This document shows positions 34,442 to 53,689 of a stretch of DNA of 64,000 bases, in pieces. Every line of letters starts with the position of its first letter. The first letter of the stretch is position 1. Under the pieces are notes generated by a model. That model searched no databases. It worked only from the letters and a program-made list of their open reading frames with translations, and was not told the DNA's origin. The stretch is from Rapana venosa. Its lineage: Eukaryota; Mollusca; Gastropoda; Neogastropoda; Muricidae. The DNA is taken from contig CM054153.1 of the NCBI GenBank assembly GCA_028751875.1, positions 19,782,953 through 19,846,952 of the forward strand, given 5' to 3'. The translations under genes were made by a program, and so were the position numbers.

Positions 34442-36821
34442 TTTAAAGTTTTACATATATTTTCTGGCAACATCACAGAGATCTAGGAGGTACCCTTCAG
34501 GTTCAAATGTAAATTAGACTTGCAGTCTCTTTGTACATAGCAAGTAAGCAAGAATTAATTTGGGCTGTTTTCTCTACGCATTAAGCTACCCCCCCCCCCC
34601 CCCCCCCTTCCCCAATCATTTGGGTTATATTTTCTGTGCAAAAAAATATGTATGTAGAGGTACACTGAATTTTTCCCCTGGTTTTTTGTATTAAAATGTT
34701 TTTACATATCTTGATCTCTATGTTGAGCGTATGCATGCAGGGGGTGGGTAGATATTGGGGTGTTAATTCTAAAAATTTTTTGAAAGGTTTAAGAGTGGGC
34801 AAGGGAAATAACAGATAGCCCCTAATATTGATGAGATCTGAAAAAGATGACAGGCACAATCATGAAGAGAACAATCAAAACAAAACAAAACAAAAAAGAA
34901 AGAAAGAAAACAGCAGGAGACATACATATCCTAATGGAGGCTTTGAATCTGTTGGGGTTTTCTTTTATCAGTATTTTTTTCTTTTTACTTTGTTTTTTGG
35001 CCAGTTGAAAAAGTCTAAATGCTGTAGCTGTCACTGTTCATCTGGTTACAATTGCTTTTCCACAAGTGTGGTCATGTTGATTCTAGTATTGCAAAGTGCC
35101 GTTTTGTCGTATGTCTTTGATGATCAATGTCTGCACTTCAGTGAAAACTCTTTGTGGTGTTCTTGGTTTCTTTGTTGAAGTTGAAAATTTCTGTGATAAA
35201 CATTTTTGCTAGGGTGGGAAGTTATTTCCCTTAGATAAGTTTTCTGAAATTATAAATTAATTCATGAATTTCACAAAGGATTTAGGCTAGTTTAGACAAT
35301 ACAGGAAATGAATAGTTATCTGATACATTGGTATCTAATTTATCCAACACTTTACAAATAAAAAAGAAGCTTTTCTGTGTGTAGCTGATGATTTAATTTT
35401 GGATGCCAAAAAACTTGTTTGGATGACTTTTTTTTCTTTAGCAATATTCAAATCTCCAAAGGCTTTAGAGTGAACAAACTAAACAATTGGCAATGCGTTT
35501 AAACTTGCACTGTCTGCACTTTAACCTCTTCATCAAAATTACTTGCCGGAGAAACACCAGGGCCCATGTTATAAAAAGAAAAAAAGTATCTAACAGTTGT
35601 CCAGACTTTGTAAAGTAAAACAGCTGCAGAAGGAGAAAATGTGACCATTTAGCAGCTTTTGTTTGCTGGTCATCTAGACTTTTTTCCACGACAAGCATTG
35701 TTCGAAGAGTCACTAATTTCACATTTTGTGAGGTCTGGATGATGAATTAACGTCTAGTGTCTAGCCTAAGTATGAATGAACATAGTATCACGCATTTGAA
35801 TATTTTGTGTATTGCAAGTATCACGCATTTGAATATTTTGTGTATTGCAAGATAAGTTTTTGCTTCACCCTTGCCAGTTGAGAGCTTTCTGCAGATTTGT
35901 GAGCTTGAGTTTCATAATACCCTTCGGGAAGAAAAATGTAGGGCTAGTGTAGACCATACAAAATTGTCTCTTTATGTGAATTGCCTTTATCTGATTGTAT
36001 GCTTGCAGATTCCCACAATCTGCAGTGGCTTGAAGCGTTCCTACCAGCTGTGTCTGATTACCTTTCCTGCAGCAATACCTAGATGGTAAGTCTCCATTTT
36101 TTTCTCTCTTGATTTTGACGCTTCACCACATAAGAGGCATTGCGCCATAGGTCAATTTTTAGTTCTGAACATGTTACTTGCAATAAAAAGGCTGTTCAAT
36201 ACAACACAAGCAGATTGAAAATAAGACAGTTTTATGAAAGATTATTACAAATTGAAATGATAGCATGAAGTGACAAAATGAGAAATTGACAAGTTTTGCA
36301 TAGTAATAGATGGTCAGAATGAGGGCTTGGGTGTTCTTAAACAGGTTTCAAAACAAAAAGAAATAAAAATTTTATACCTTAATACTTACTACAACGTAGC
36401 AGAATGGCTGCAGTTTTATGATCAATCAAAAATCTCAAAATTGACAACTTGACTCCAAACCTGCCTAAAAGGCTCTTAGCGGAAAAGTGGGTTAGGTGCA
36501 GTGCAACTGATTTGGTGGAGCGTCACATTTAGGATATTTCCTACATGCACAGAGTTCTTGTTTGCCCAGAAAATCATTTTCCGAACATAAGCAAACATCA
36601 TGCAATAATATATTGAAATTCTGGACACTCTCTGTGAGAGAGCAAAATACATTTCATTAAAAAATTGGAAAAGGCAGCACATGGGAGCTAGGTTTATCGT
36701 TTAATTCATCTTGATGACAAGTATGCAGACCTCTAGCTTTCTATACATGTGCATTGCCTCTAGACCATTGATGACATTTAAAAAATTTCTTCTTCGTCAA
36801 ACGCTCAGACAGCAACTATTA
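34442..36821 (+). repeat. Tandem triplication, unit 2
   Basis: 2380 bases, collinear with unit 1. A 19-base C run lies at about 34588-34606, and a 33-base internal duplication (TATCACGCATTTGAATATTT) at about 35785-35850. It shares private variants with unit 3. Confidence 0.95.
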
Positions 36822-39118
36822 TTTAAAGTTTTACATAAATTTTCTGGCAACATCACAGAGATCTGGGAGGTACCCTTCAGGTTCAAAGGTAAATTCGACT
36901 TGCAGTCTCTTTGTACATAGCGAAGTAAGCAAGAATTAATTTGGGCTGTTTTCTCTAAGCATTAAGCTAAACCCCCCCCCCCCCCCCTCCCCAATCATTT
37001 GGGTTGTATTTTCTGTGCAAAAAATCTGTATGTAGAGGTAGACTGAATTTCTTCCCTGTTTTTGTTTGTATTAAAATGTTTTTACATACCTTGATCTCTA
37101 TGTTGAGCGTATGCATGCAGGAGGTGGGTAGATATTGGGGTGTTAATTCTAAAAATTTTTTTAAAAAGGTTCAGAGTGGGCAAAGGAAATAACAGACAGC
37201 CCCTAATATTGATGAGATCTGAAAAAAGATGACAGGCACAATCATGAAGAGAACAATCAAAAAAAAAAAGGAAAAAAAAAGAAAGAAAATAAGAAAACAA
37301 CAGGAGACATACATATCCTAATGGAGGCTTTGAATCTGTTGGGGTTTTCTTTTATCAGTATTAATTTTTTCTTGATACTTTTTTTGGGTGTTTTTTGGCC
37401 AGTTGAGAAAGTCTAAATGCGGTAGATGTCACTGTTCATCTGGTTACAATTTCTTTTCCACAAGTGTGGTCATGTTGATTCTAGTATTACAAAGTGTCAT
37501 TTTGTCGTATGTCTTTGATGATCAATGTCTGCACTTCAGTGAAAACTCTTTGTGGTGTTCTTGGTTTCTTTGTTGAAGTTGAAAATTTCTGTGATAAACA
37601 TTTTTGCTAGGGTGGGAAGTTATTTCCCTTAGATAAGTTTTCTGAAATTATAAATTAATTTCATGAATTTCACAAAGGATTTAGGCTAGTTTAGACAATA
37701 CAGGAAATGAATAATTACATTGGTATCTAATTTATCCAACACTTGAAAAAAAAAAAGCTTTTCTGTGTGTAGCTGATGATTTAATTTTGGATGCCAAAAA
37801 ACTTGTTTGGATTATTTTTTTCTTTAGCAATATTCAAATCTCCAAAGGCTTTAGAGTGAACTAAAAAATTGGCAATGCCTTTAAACTTGTACTGTATGCA
37901 CTTTGACCTCTTCATCAAAATTACCTGCCGGAGAAACACCAGGGCCCACTTTGTAAAGTAAAACAGCTGCAGAAGGAGAAAATGTGACCGTTTAAGCAGC
38001 TTTTTGTTTGTTGGTCATCTGGGCTTCTTTCCACGACAAGCATTGTTCGAAGAGTCACTAATTTCAAATTTTGTGGTTTGGCTGATTAACGTCTAGTGTC
38101 TAGCCTAAGTGAATGAACATAGTATCACACATTTGAATATTTTGTGTATTGCAAGATAAGTTTTTGCTTCACCCTTGCCAGTTGAGAGCTTTCTGCAGAT
38201 TTGTGAGCTTGAGTTTCATCATACCCTTTGGGAAGAAAAATGTAGGGACGTGCAGACCAGACAAAATTGTCTGTTTATGTGAATCGCCTTTATCCGATTG
38301 TATGCTTGCAGATTCCCACAAACTGCAGTGGCTTGAAGCGTTCCTACCAGCTGTGTCTGATTACCTTTCCTGCAGCAATACCTAGATGGTAAGTCTCCAT
38401 TTTTTTCTCTCTTGAGTTGTGACGCTTCACCACAAAAGTTGCATTGCGCCATAGGTCAATTTTTAGTTCTGAACATGTTACTTGCAATAAAAAGGCTGTC
38501 CAATACAAAACAAGCAGATTGAAAATAAGACAGTTTTATGAAAGATTATGACAAATTGAAATGATAGCATGAAGTGACAAAATGAGAAATTGACAAGTTT
38601 TGCATAGTAAGTAATAGATGGTCAGAATGAGGGCTTGGGTGTTCTTAAACAGGTTTCAAAACAAAAGGAAACAAAAATTTTATACCGTAATACTTAGTAC
38701 AAGGTAGAAGAATGGCTGCAGTTTTATGATCACTCAAAATCAACAACTTGACTCCAAACCTGCCTAAAAAGCTCTTAGCCTGAAAGTGGGTTAGGTGCAG
38801 TGCAACTGATTTGGTGGAGCGTCACATTTAGGATATTTCCTACATGCACAGAGTTCTTGTTTGCCCAGAAAATCATTTTCCAACATAAGCAAATGGCATG
38901 CAAAAATATATTGAAATTTTGGACACTGTGGGAAAGCAAAATGCCACATACATTTCATTAAAAAATTGGAAAAGGCAGCACATGGGAGCTACGTTTATCG
39001 TTTCATCTTGATGACAAGTATCCAGACCCCTAGCTTTCTATATATGTGTATTGCCTCTAGACCATTGATACATTTAAAAATATTTCTTCTTCGTAAAATG
39101 CTCAGACAGCAACTATTG
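36822..39118 (+). repeat. Tandem triplication, unit 3
   Basis: 2297 bases. Its right end is the only one where the family C element continues past the junction (GTCATATGAGCGAAAATGC and on to 39195), marking it as the original right boundary. Confidence 0.95.
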
Positions 39119-39195
39119 TTGTCATATGAGCGAAAATGCATTTCACCGTCGTTAAGTGCCTGACAAGTCAGGTCCAGCGATCTGACTTCGGCATG
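39087..39195 (-). mobile_element. Family C fragment at the right end of the triplication
   Basis: CTTCTTCGTAAAATGCTCAG through CCTGACAAGTCAGG to CTTCGGCATG, then unique sequence. It supplies the truncated copies found at the unit junctions. Confidence 0.7.
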
Positions 39196-40759
39196 AAAAA
39201 AAAAATCCTATTTGAAATGGTACTTCTTGCAAGGCTGAAAGTATTTTTTCGCTCAGCCACTTGTGAACTTTTACTTGAAGAATCCAAGTGTGGTTGAAGT
39301 TCTTTGGTTTTATGTAGGAAGAACTTGCTGCATCTTATTAACAAAAGTACCAAAAATTTGAAGAAAAAAAAATCTGGAAATAAACGAGCATGAATTCCTG
39401 GGCAAACAGAGGGCTATGAAAACACTTTATCCCTGCATTTTTGGAGTAGCTTTGAATCCACTGCAGATTACCATCTTTGCATTTACTTCATTTTAATATG
39501 TGACCCTCCACCACGCGAGTAATATTTTTAGTCAGCATGTTAATCTGCAATATGTAGACTATATCAGACATTTCTATAAAAAGCTAGAACAAATTGAAAT
39601 GCTAGACTCCAGCAAGTGATAGAAAGATAAATTGACAAATTTTATATTGTGATTGGTGGTAAGGACGAGAGATTTGGGCATTTTTTAAAGCAAAAGGAAG
39701 CAAAACTGCATCTTGATACTTCAGAAAGTGGGACAGGTGCAATGGTGCAGGGTCACATATTCACTTGATAGGTGGTACTTATCACTTAACTGGTCAGATG
39801 TGCTAGTTATGGAGCAATACCTATTTTCCAGGTTCAAAAAGCCAATTTGCATTAAAAAAAATTTTTCAGCACTACGACAAGTCGAAACTGATACATTATA
39901 TATTTCCGGAGGGACAAAAATGCCAATATATTTCCGGAGGGACAAAAATGCCAAGGTTCTCAATACCCTCTGGGAGATTCTTCACTAATTTTGTTAACAG
40001 CACACTAACACAGAAAAACCGGACTGGTATCATACACGAACAGACATTTGGTTCAAAAGTATGGCTACCCTATTCAAGATTTCAGCTTTCATCCTCTATT
40101 GATATTCACCTAAACGGCCATGGGCTTGCATGCAGGCACAGATATGAAAATGGGAGAGGTGTATGAAATTTTATCAGACACACTAAAGCCATTGATTTAT
40201 CAAAACATTTGTTTCACCACCACACATTCAACTGCATTTTAGAACATAGTCTTTGGTAGAATTAAAGTTTGATGGAAAAAATTGTTGATGGTTGGATCTC
40301 TTTGACTATTAGTATTACACAACATGGCAATTTAAAACCTGGAAGATAGGCGTTGGTTTCAATGAGTTCAGTATATGTATAGACATCTCTTGTGTTCCAT
40401 CTGTAGTGCTAGTGTATAAATAATAGTTATTCATGGGTGCGGGGAGTGAACAAGCCATTTCTTGTTGAACATAGCGGAGTCTGAAAGACTTGCCACATGC
40501 ATGTCATGCTGGTTCTTGGTCCAGGACAAAAAGCTTCATCTGTTGATGCAAGCAAAACGTCAAAGCCAGCCTGCATGAAAGTAGTGCAGAGATGTCTTCA
40601 CCTCAAGAGCCTGTATTCTCCAATACAGGAGAATCTGGTTTCTATTACCAAACCAATCGCACACACACTCCATACATGCTTTCCATTGTGTAAGATATTT
40701 TACAGCAGACACTTCATCAGCAGTAAGCAACACACGACCGACACTTTTCTCTGGGGAAT
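39196..40759. other. Region between the triplication and RPS15
   Basis: Two open frames (about 39948-40166 and 40497-40799, plus) show no recognisable domain and no splice support. A TATATTTCCGGAGGGACAAA phrase is duplicated at 39898-39950. Otherwise nothing is seen. Confidence 0.45.
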
Positions 40760-40765
40760 TTTATT
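40760..40765 (-). promoter_or_regulatory. Poly(A) signal of RPS15
   Basis: AATAAA 18 bases after the stop codon, giving the very short 3' UTR usual for ribosomal protein genes. Confidence 0.75.
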
Positions 40766-40782
40766 GACAAATGTCTTTTGCT

Positions 40783-48335
<7,553 letters not shown>

Positions 48336-48356
48336 GTTGAATGTCTTGTCGTTGTC

Positions 48357-48381
48357 AAAAGGGAAGTGGTAGCACCGGAAG
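48357..48381 (-). promoter_or_regulatory. RPS15 promoter elements (TOP-like start and ETS site)
   Basis: On the minus strand CTTCCGG (ETS/GABP-like, 48375-48381) precedes ACTTCCCTTTTGACAACG about 25-40 bases before the ATG. The pyrimidine run CCCTTTT is a candidate 5' TOP transcription start, the usual growth-regulated start of ribosomal protein mRNAs. Inferred from motif only. Confidence 0.45.
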
Positions 48382-48610
48382 CGAAACACAGAATGAAGAA
48401 GACTATACGTACAGTAGCCTAGCCGAGTTATGCTCGTTCCGATAGACTAGGGTATTTCACTAAATGTTGCAACTGTACTGATTCAAAATAACCCTTATTT
48501 CAGTCATGATGGTTATTTCATAGAATGATGCAATTCGCTGCAAAAAAGTACATGTATTTTACTAGTATGATTGGTGCTCTGTGCCTGTCAGCATTGTAAT
48601 TGCTCTTCAT

Positions 48611-48961
48611 GGGGGACGAGATAGCCTGATGGTTAGTAAGGTGATGCATTCGTGATCTGCTGACCCTGGTTGAATCTCATTCAACAGGATTTTTGCTCTG
48701 GAGTTAACGTCAGTGCCGACTCCACTCTCCCCTAAAGTTCTTCGGATGAGACTGTAAACCGAGGTCCCGGGTGCGAACGCACGCAGAACATCTTGCGCAC
48801 ACATTAAAACCCGTTCAGCTTTTTGGAAGAGTAGGCCATTGTGTGCCGGTGGGAACGCATGACAAATTTTACAAAACTGTATACCCACGGGGACTGCTTG
48901 TAAGAAAGCATATGGGTACTTATTCCGCTATCCTCGAAATAAAAGAATAAATAAATAAAAG
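48611..48961 (+). mobile_element. Family A SINE with tail T2
   Basis: Complete copy about 280 bases upstream of RPS15: A box TAGCCTGATGG, central domain (CTTCGGATGAGACTGTAAAC, CGAGGTCCCGGGTGCG), T2 tail and AATAAATAAATAAA end. Confidence 0.85.
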
Positions 48962-49052
48962 TGTTTTTGACTCGACACTGCAAATAACGGGTATAGTCCT
49001 ATTCAGTTCATGACAGTAATTAAAAGTCAAGGATTAACGCCCGCGCGCCCGC

Positions 49053-49054
<2 letters not shown>

Positions 49055-49103
<49 letters not shown>

Positions 49104-49130
49104 CATAACATAACATAACATAACATAACA
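49055..49130 (+). repeat. GT microsatellite followed by AACAT pentanucleotide repeat
   Basis: (GT)n to about 49100, then five CATAA units. A second GT tract is at 49318-49371, ending in GCGCGC. Confidence 0.95.
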
Positions 49131-49313
49131 ATGCTTATTGCCATTTAAAGCCTAGAAGGCTCGTAGACACAAGTAAACAAATCCAAACAAAACTGTTAAA
49201 AACAAAACAAAACAAAACAAAACGTTATCGATGACTCATGCAATCGAAACGTTCTTGCAAAAGGTTTTTGAAGTTCTTCAAACTGTACAATATCACTTGG
49301 AATCAAATTATTT

Positions 49314-49355
<42 letters not shown>

Positions 49356-49436
49356 ACTGTGTGTGTGTGCATGCGCACGTGCGTGCGCGCGCGCGCATGC
49401 ATACACATATTAGCCTATGCCATTAGTTGAAATAGT

Positions 49437-49512
49437 GTCAGGTGATTGGCCTAGTGGCTGAATTCTTTGTAACAGATCTAGCAAATGGAGGTTCGAATCT
49501 CACTCGCAGCCT
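49437..49512 (+). other. tRNA-like sequence, probably a SINE head or tRNA pseudogene
   Basis: A-box-like TGGCCTAGTGGCTGA and B box GGTTCGAATCTC are spaced as in a tRNA, but no stable acceptor stem is apparent and no known SINE body follows. It may be the head of another family. Confidence 0.45.
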
Positions 49513-50204
49513 ACACTTATGACGATGGTAGACATATCCAGATTTTTGTTCTGTTTCTGAAGCGATCCAAAGCAATTTAACAGACTGTTTCACCATATCA
49601 GTGACAATACCTTTAACCTTCTGGCGCAAACAAAAACGATACAAGTAGATTAAATGTTTGTTTTATGGGTAACATCAACAACCCCAAACTTGATGCACTT
49701 CGTGGCTTACAAGGAAACTTGTAATCAAAGTCGACTTTGAAGGCACTGCGTGGCAGTTCTTGGCAACTGCACAACAATGTAGCAGACTGTTTGACGACAC
49801 ACCATCCCCCCTATTTAAACAGAACAACAACCAACAACACAAAAAAACCCCAACCATCCCTCCCCACAGCAACAACACAACACAACAACAACGACTGGCG
49901 GAAAAGTCAGAAATGAATGTTGAAAAACAGTTTCTGCTGTAGATCTCTATACGCAACAACCCCCCCCCCCTCCCAAACAAACAAAAAACCCCCAAACCCA
50001 AACAGAATCGTGACAAAACTACAAGTCACGTAGATTCAAAACCAGCAACCCTTCACACTTCAGTGAGGGAAGGTTCGATTACACAAACAAACAAAAGACA
50101 GAAATATGAGGAGTTGAAATTGTGTTTGTTTGGGTTTGTTGTTGTTGTTGTTGTTGTTGTTGTTTTGTTCCTCTGCTAGGGCTCCAGGTTGGTTGTAAGA
50201 AATG

Positions 50205-50440
50205 TGGTTTTGGTTTTATCACACTGTATGTCCTTTGGATGAGACGACAAACTGAGACACATTCAGCCCATGTAAAAGGAGCCCCCGGCAACAAGAGTGC
50301 CGTCCCTTGCGAAATTCTGTAGGAAAAAAGCCATTTCTAACAGGGACACAAATACAATTATAAACAGTAAGATAAACAAAAATAAATGAGGGATGGCGCT
50401 ACTCTAGTGGCGACGGGCTATCCTCGGTCACACACACACA
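50205..50440 (+). mobile_element. SINE family D (Meta-SINE-like) fragment
   Basis: TCCTTTGGATGAGACGACAA, GGCAACAAGAGTGCC, GCGAAATTCTGTAGG, then GATGGCGCTACTCTAGTGG. Related to 29690-30060. It follows a GTT-repeat tract (about 50139-50166). Confidence 0.65.
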
Positions 50441-50768
50441 CACACACACACACACTAACCGTGTCACACGCACTCCGAGGGTGTTTCGTTGCGGGAGACA
50501 AATGCATTCGTTTCGTAAAATGATACAGTAGTACGAGTAGCTTCCCTTATTCTGATTCGACTGGTTGTGCTGCCACACTATTCTCTGGGTTTTTCATAAT
50601 AATAATAATAATGATTATGATAAGAATCTTGGTTATTTCATTTACCTCTAGTTAGTTTCTCTTTTCAAAATCTATACAATTCTTTTCTTTACATTGATGT
50701 AAAACTGTATGTATTGCTTACTGTTCATGTTATAAATAACATGTGTTGCAACTAAGCTCTGACTTGTA

Positions 50769-51180
50769 GTTTGTTGTTGTTACTTGGCTAGAGACACCAA
50801 AGGTGAAATTTTTACGTATGCGACTGTTCCTCTTCCCCCTCCCCAATTTAGGCAGCTGCATTCCGACTTTGGGGATGGTGTCTAAACACAACACCGGTGT
50901 GCATCACGTTTTTGTTTTTAAAAAATTGTCATCTGTTCATACTGGTACGAAGTGGCCTACTCTTTTAAAAGGCAGAACGGGTTTTTAAATAGTGAACAAG
51001 ATGTTCTGCGCGCATTCACACATGGGGCCTCAGTTTATAGTCTTATCCATAGGACTTTGATATTCAGTTCGATTTTCTCGTCAAACTGAGAAGAAAGGGC
51101 AAGGCAGGGAATTGAACCCATAACCTCATGGTTTTACTTGTGAGGCTGGTGAATGTCTTAACCGCCCAGCCATCTTTCGT
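50769..51180 (-). mobile_element. Family A long SINE (tail T1), full-length
   Basis: On the minus strand: head GATGGCTGGGCGGTTAAGAC, B box GGGTTCAATTCCC, central domain (ATAAGACTATAAACTGAGGC, AAAGAGTAGGCCAC), T1 tail (CCCAAAGTCGGAATGCAGC) and a GTAACAACAACAA end. The head type matches the copy at 45811. Confidence 0.85.
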
Positions 51181-51479
51181 ACGATTTATACCTCCTCCAC
51201 CCCCAAAGAAAACCAGAGCAACAGCAACAAACTCCTCCTAACACCCCCCCCCCCCCCCCTCCACACACACACAACAACAACAAAGGAAAAGGAACTGTTG
51301 TATTATTGACAAACAATGAATGGGCATCCTTCAGTCTCGCAAGTCTATGAAGTCGCTCTCTAGGTGTTTGTTCTGGTAACACACGAGCTTCACATGATTT
51401 AAAGGAACATACTGACCAAGGACTGACATACTAATAATAAGTTATCTGTAGTATCAACTCTGCATCGGACAGAATGTAT

Positions 51480-51680
51480 GTGAAGGGGATTTGAGAGTAT
51501 TGGGATCAAACCACCACTGAGTCATCCGTTCGAGGGGATTTTTCTCCTTGGGTTTAACATCAGCACCAACTTCCAGTGGTCGGAGCACTCGCTTTCCCTC
51601 AGCCAATGTTAAGCAGCGTCGAGCGTGGTTACCACTTGGATAGGTGACCGTTTGCGCGCTTTGGCTTCAGTACAGTTCCC
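51480..51680 (+). mobile_element. Family A head fragment fused to a 5S-rRNA-like segment
   Basis: 51500-51571 resembles the family A region after the B box (ATCCGTTCGAGGGGATTTTT, GGTTTAACATCAGCACC). From 51572 it changes to CAGTGGTCGGAGCACTCG, then GTTAAGCAGCGTCGAGCG, GGTTACCACTTGGATAGG and GTGACCG, which follow the 3' half of 5S rRNA. A close copy is at 54517. Confidence 0.65.
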
Positions 51681-51713
51681 CCAGTTCACCCAGCTTATAT
51701 TCATTATATTCAC

Positions 51714-51772
51714 ACGCACGCACGCACGCACGCGCGCGCGCGTGCGCGCGCACACACACACACACACACACA
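51714..51772 (+). repeat. Alternating purine-pyrimidine tract (CACG/CG/CA)
   Basis: CACG repeats pass into CG and then CA repeats with no break, a sequence type able to form Z-DNA. Confidence 0.85.
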
Positions 51773-51842
51773 ATAAAAACAATTAAGAGCCAAACTTTGA
51801 AGTAACCACTCTCCGAATAAATCTTCACAGACGAGAGACGCT

Positions 51843-51965
51843 ATTTCACGGGAAATAACTGCGTCATACTGCCGAAAGTGCATTTTTTAAAAAAAGGTTC
51901 TTTCCCCTGGATTATTCTTAGCTTTCGTGTTTTCCCGGTTTCGTTCTAAAATTATAAACTAGCTT
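51843..51965 (+). other. CpG-containing segment, homologous to 53690-53805
   Basis: Shares CACGGGAAATAACTGCGTCA, TACT, GGTTCTTTCCC and a TCCCGGTTTCGTTCTAAAAT-like block with the second copy 1.85 kb away. CREB/ATF-like TGCGTCA is kept in both. It could be a dispersed repeat or a duplicated promoter. Confidence 0.5.
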
Positions 51966-52045
51966 GCTGACGCTAGGGGAATATTACTACTGATAAGGAT
52001 GTGTTAGTATATATAAGTATAAAACGATAATTTCTTTCATTAACA

Positions 52046-52246
52046 ACATCATTAACCATTACACCCAGCGGTGTGTAGGGCAGCAACAAAGCGCTTCCAC
52101 TCCTGCCTATCCTGGGTTCAACCTGGTCACTGATCCCCAAGAGTGCTGCATGGCCCTCATCTCACTTTCTACAGTCCTCCTCCACGTTGCTTTTGGTCTT
52201 CCTTTCTTTCTCCTTCCTTCTGGGGTCCAGTGCAATGCTGTTCTTG
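52046..52246 (-). mobile_element. 3' end of the second LINE family
   Basis: Minus-strand frame: TALHWTPEGRRKKGRPKATW, RRTVESEMRAMQHSWGSVTR, then LNPG where the copy at 30686 reads LAQDRQEW (one-base difference, so a frameshift). The same nucleotide phrases follow to the end. Longer than the first copy and 5' truncated in a GT tract. Confidence 0.7.
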
Positions 52247-52254
52247 TGATTGAC

Positions 52255-52265
52255 TGTGTGTGCGT

Positions 52266-52298
<33 letters not shown>

Positions 52299-52496
52299 TG
52301 TGTGTGCGCGCGTGCGCGCGCGCGTGTGTCTGCACGTGCGCTCGCGATCGCGCGCATGTGTGTATGTGTGTGTGTATTTGGACTTGTTAGAACTATTACT
52401 TGCTATTGGTTGCACGACTGTGTAGGAATGAGTTGAGTGCAAGCACTTTGATTTGTCTGTGCAAGATACAGCGCTATATGAATTCCATTTTAAAAA

Positions 52497-52546
<50 letters not shown>
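52255..52546 (+). mobile_element. LINE 3' UTR fragment with GT and ATT microsatellites
   Basis: GT/GC tract (about 52258-52378) followed by GAGTTGAGTGCAAGCACTTT, CAGCGCTATATGAATTCC and an ATT tail (52498-52545). It has the same order of parts as the LINE at 1119-2853, indicating another insertion of that family. Confidence 0.75.
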
Positions 52547-52853
52547 CGTAGATTAAAAAAAAAAGGTATGTTTTCCGCTACTGATCAATTTCTTAACACC
52601 ACTATTATCTTGAAACAGCTACGTAACTCTTTTTTGATCTTTTGTCTTTTGAACAAAAAGTATTTGTGTTCAAAGTTTTCTCGCAAAACCAAAGCACTGA
52701 GTGTAGCAGACCGTGCGTGCTACTACGACAGGTGCACATGAACATGTTTGTTTGAACTGAGGAAAGCTTTGTGTACTCAGGGTAAAGTGGCCTGACGCTG
52801 GTAGTCTTCATACTTATCTTATGGCAAATATCTTAGTGGCTATTCATTATTAT

Positions 52854-52887
52854 ATTGATAACAATAATGATGAAGATGATAATGGTG

Positions 52888-52936
<49 letters not shown>

Positions 52937-52975
52937 GAAGAAGAAGAATAAGAATAAGAAGAAGAAGACGAAGAA

Positions 52976-53008
<33 letters not shown>

Positions 53009-53023
53009 AAAAGAAGAAGAACA

Positions 53024-53115
<92 letters not shown>

Positions 53116-53322
53116 TGATGATGATGAGGAGGAGGATGATCATCCTCATCCTCATTTATATGATGATGATGATGGTGATGTTAATAACGATTATTATTAT
53201 TTCAATAACAATGATAATAATGAAAATAGTGATGATAATAATCATAATAACTATTATTGTAACAACAACAACAACGATGACGACGACGACGACGACTACG
53301 ACGACGACGATGACAGTAATAA

Positions 53323-53366
<44 letters not shown>

Positions 53367-53413
53367 AAACCACCACCACCACCACCACGACCACCACCAG
53401 CGACAATAATATT
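52854..53413 (+). repeat. Compound trinucleotide tract with drifting motif
   Basis: Successive blocks: GAT/AAT, AAG, AAAG, AAC, AAT, GAT, GAG, mixed ATT/AAT, AAC, GAC/GACGAC, ACT, ACC. Each block differs from its neighbour mostly by one base of the unit. The stop-free frames (Lys, Asn, Thr, Asp strings) are artefacts. Confidence 0.95.
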
Positions 53414-53689
53414 TTAACTGTTACCTTGTAAAATCGAACGAAGCACAATCTTCCTTATACCTAAAACTCCCGTTAACATACAAGCAAGCACACCACATCT
53501 AACGTTAAATTACTAACATTGACAGTTTCGCGGCAAATAATGACCGATAAAAGCATTTCCGACACACGAATTTATATACATAAAGTACTTCGTAACGACA
53601 GTATTAACAACATACAAGAAACATAAACAAGACACAAACTTTAAACAGTCACCACGTCAACCAGGCTTTTCCGGACAAGCGATGTTTAA

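Noticed and set aside
39948..40166. 72-residue open frame before RPS15 (plus)
   Set aside because: No domain, no splice support, composition close to background.
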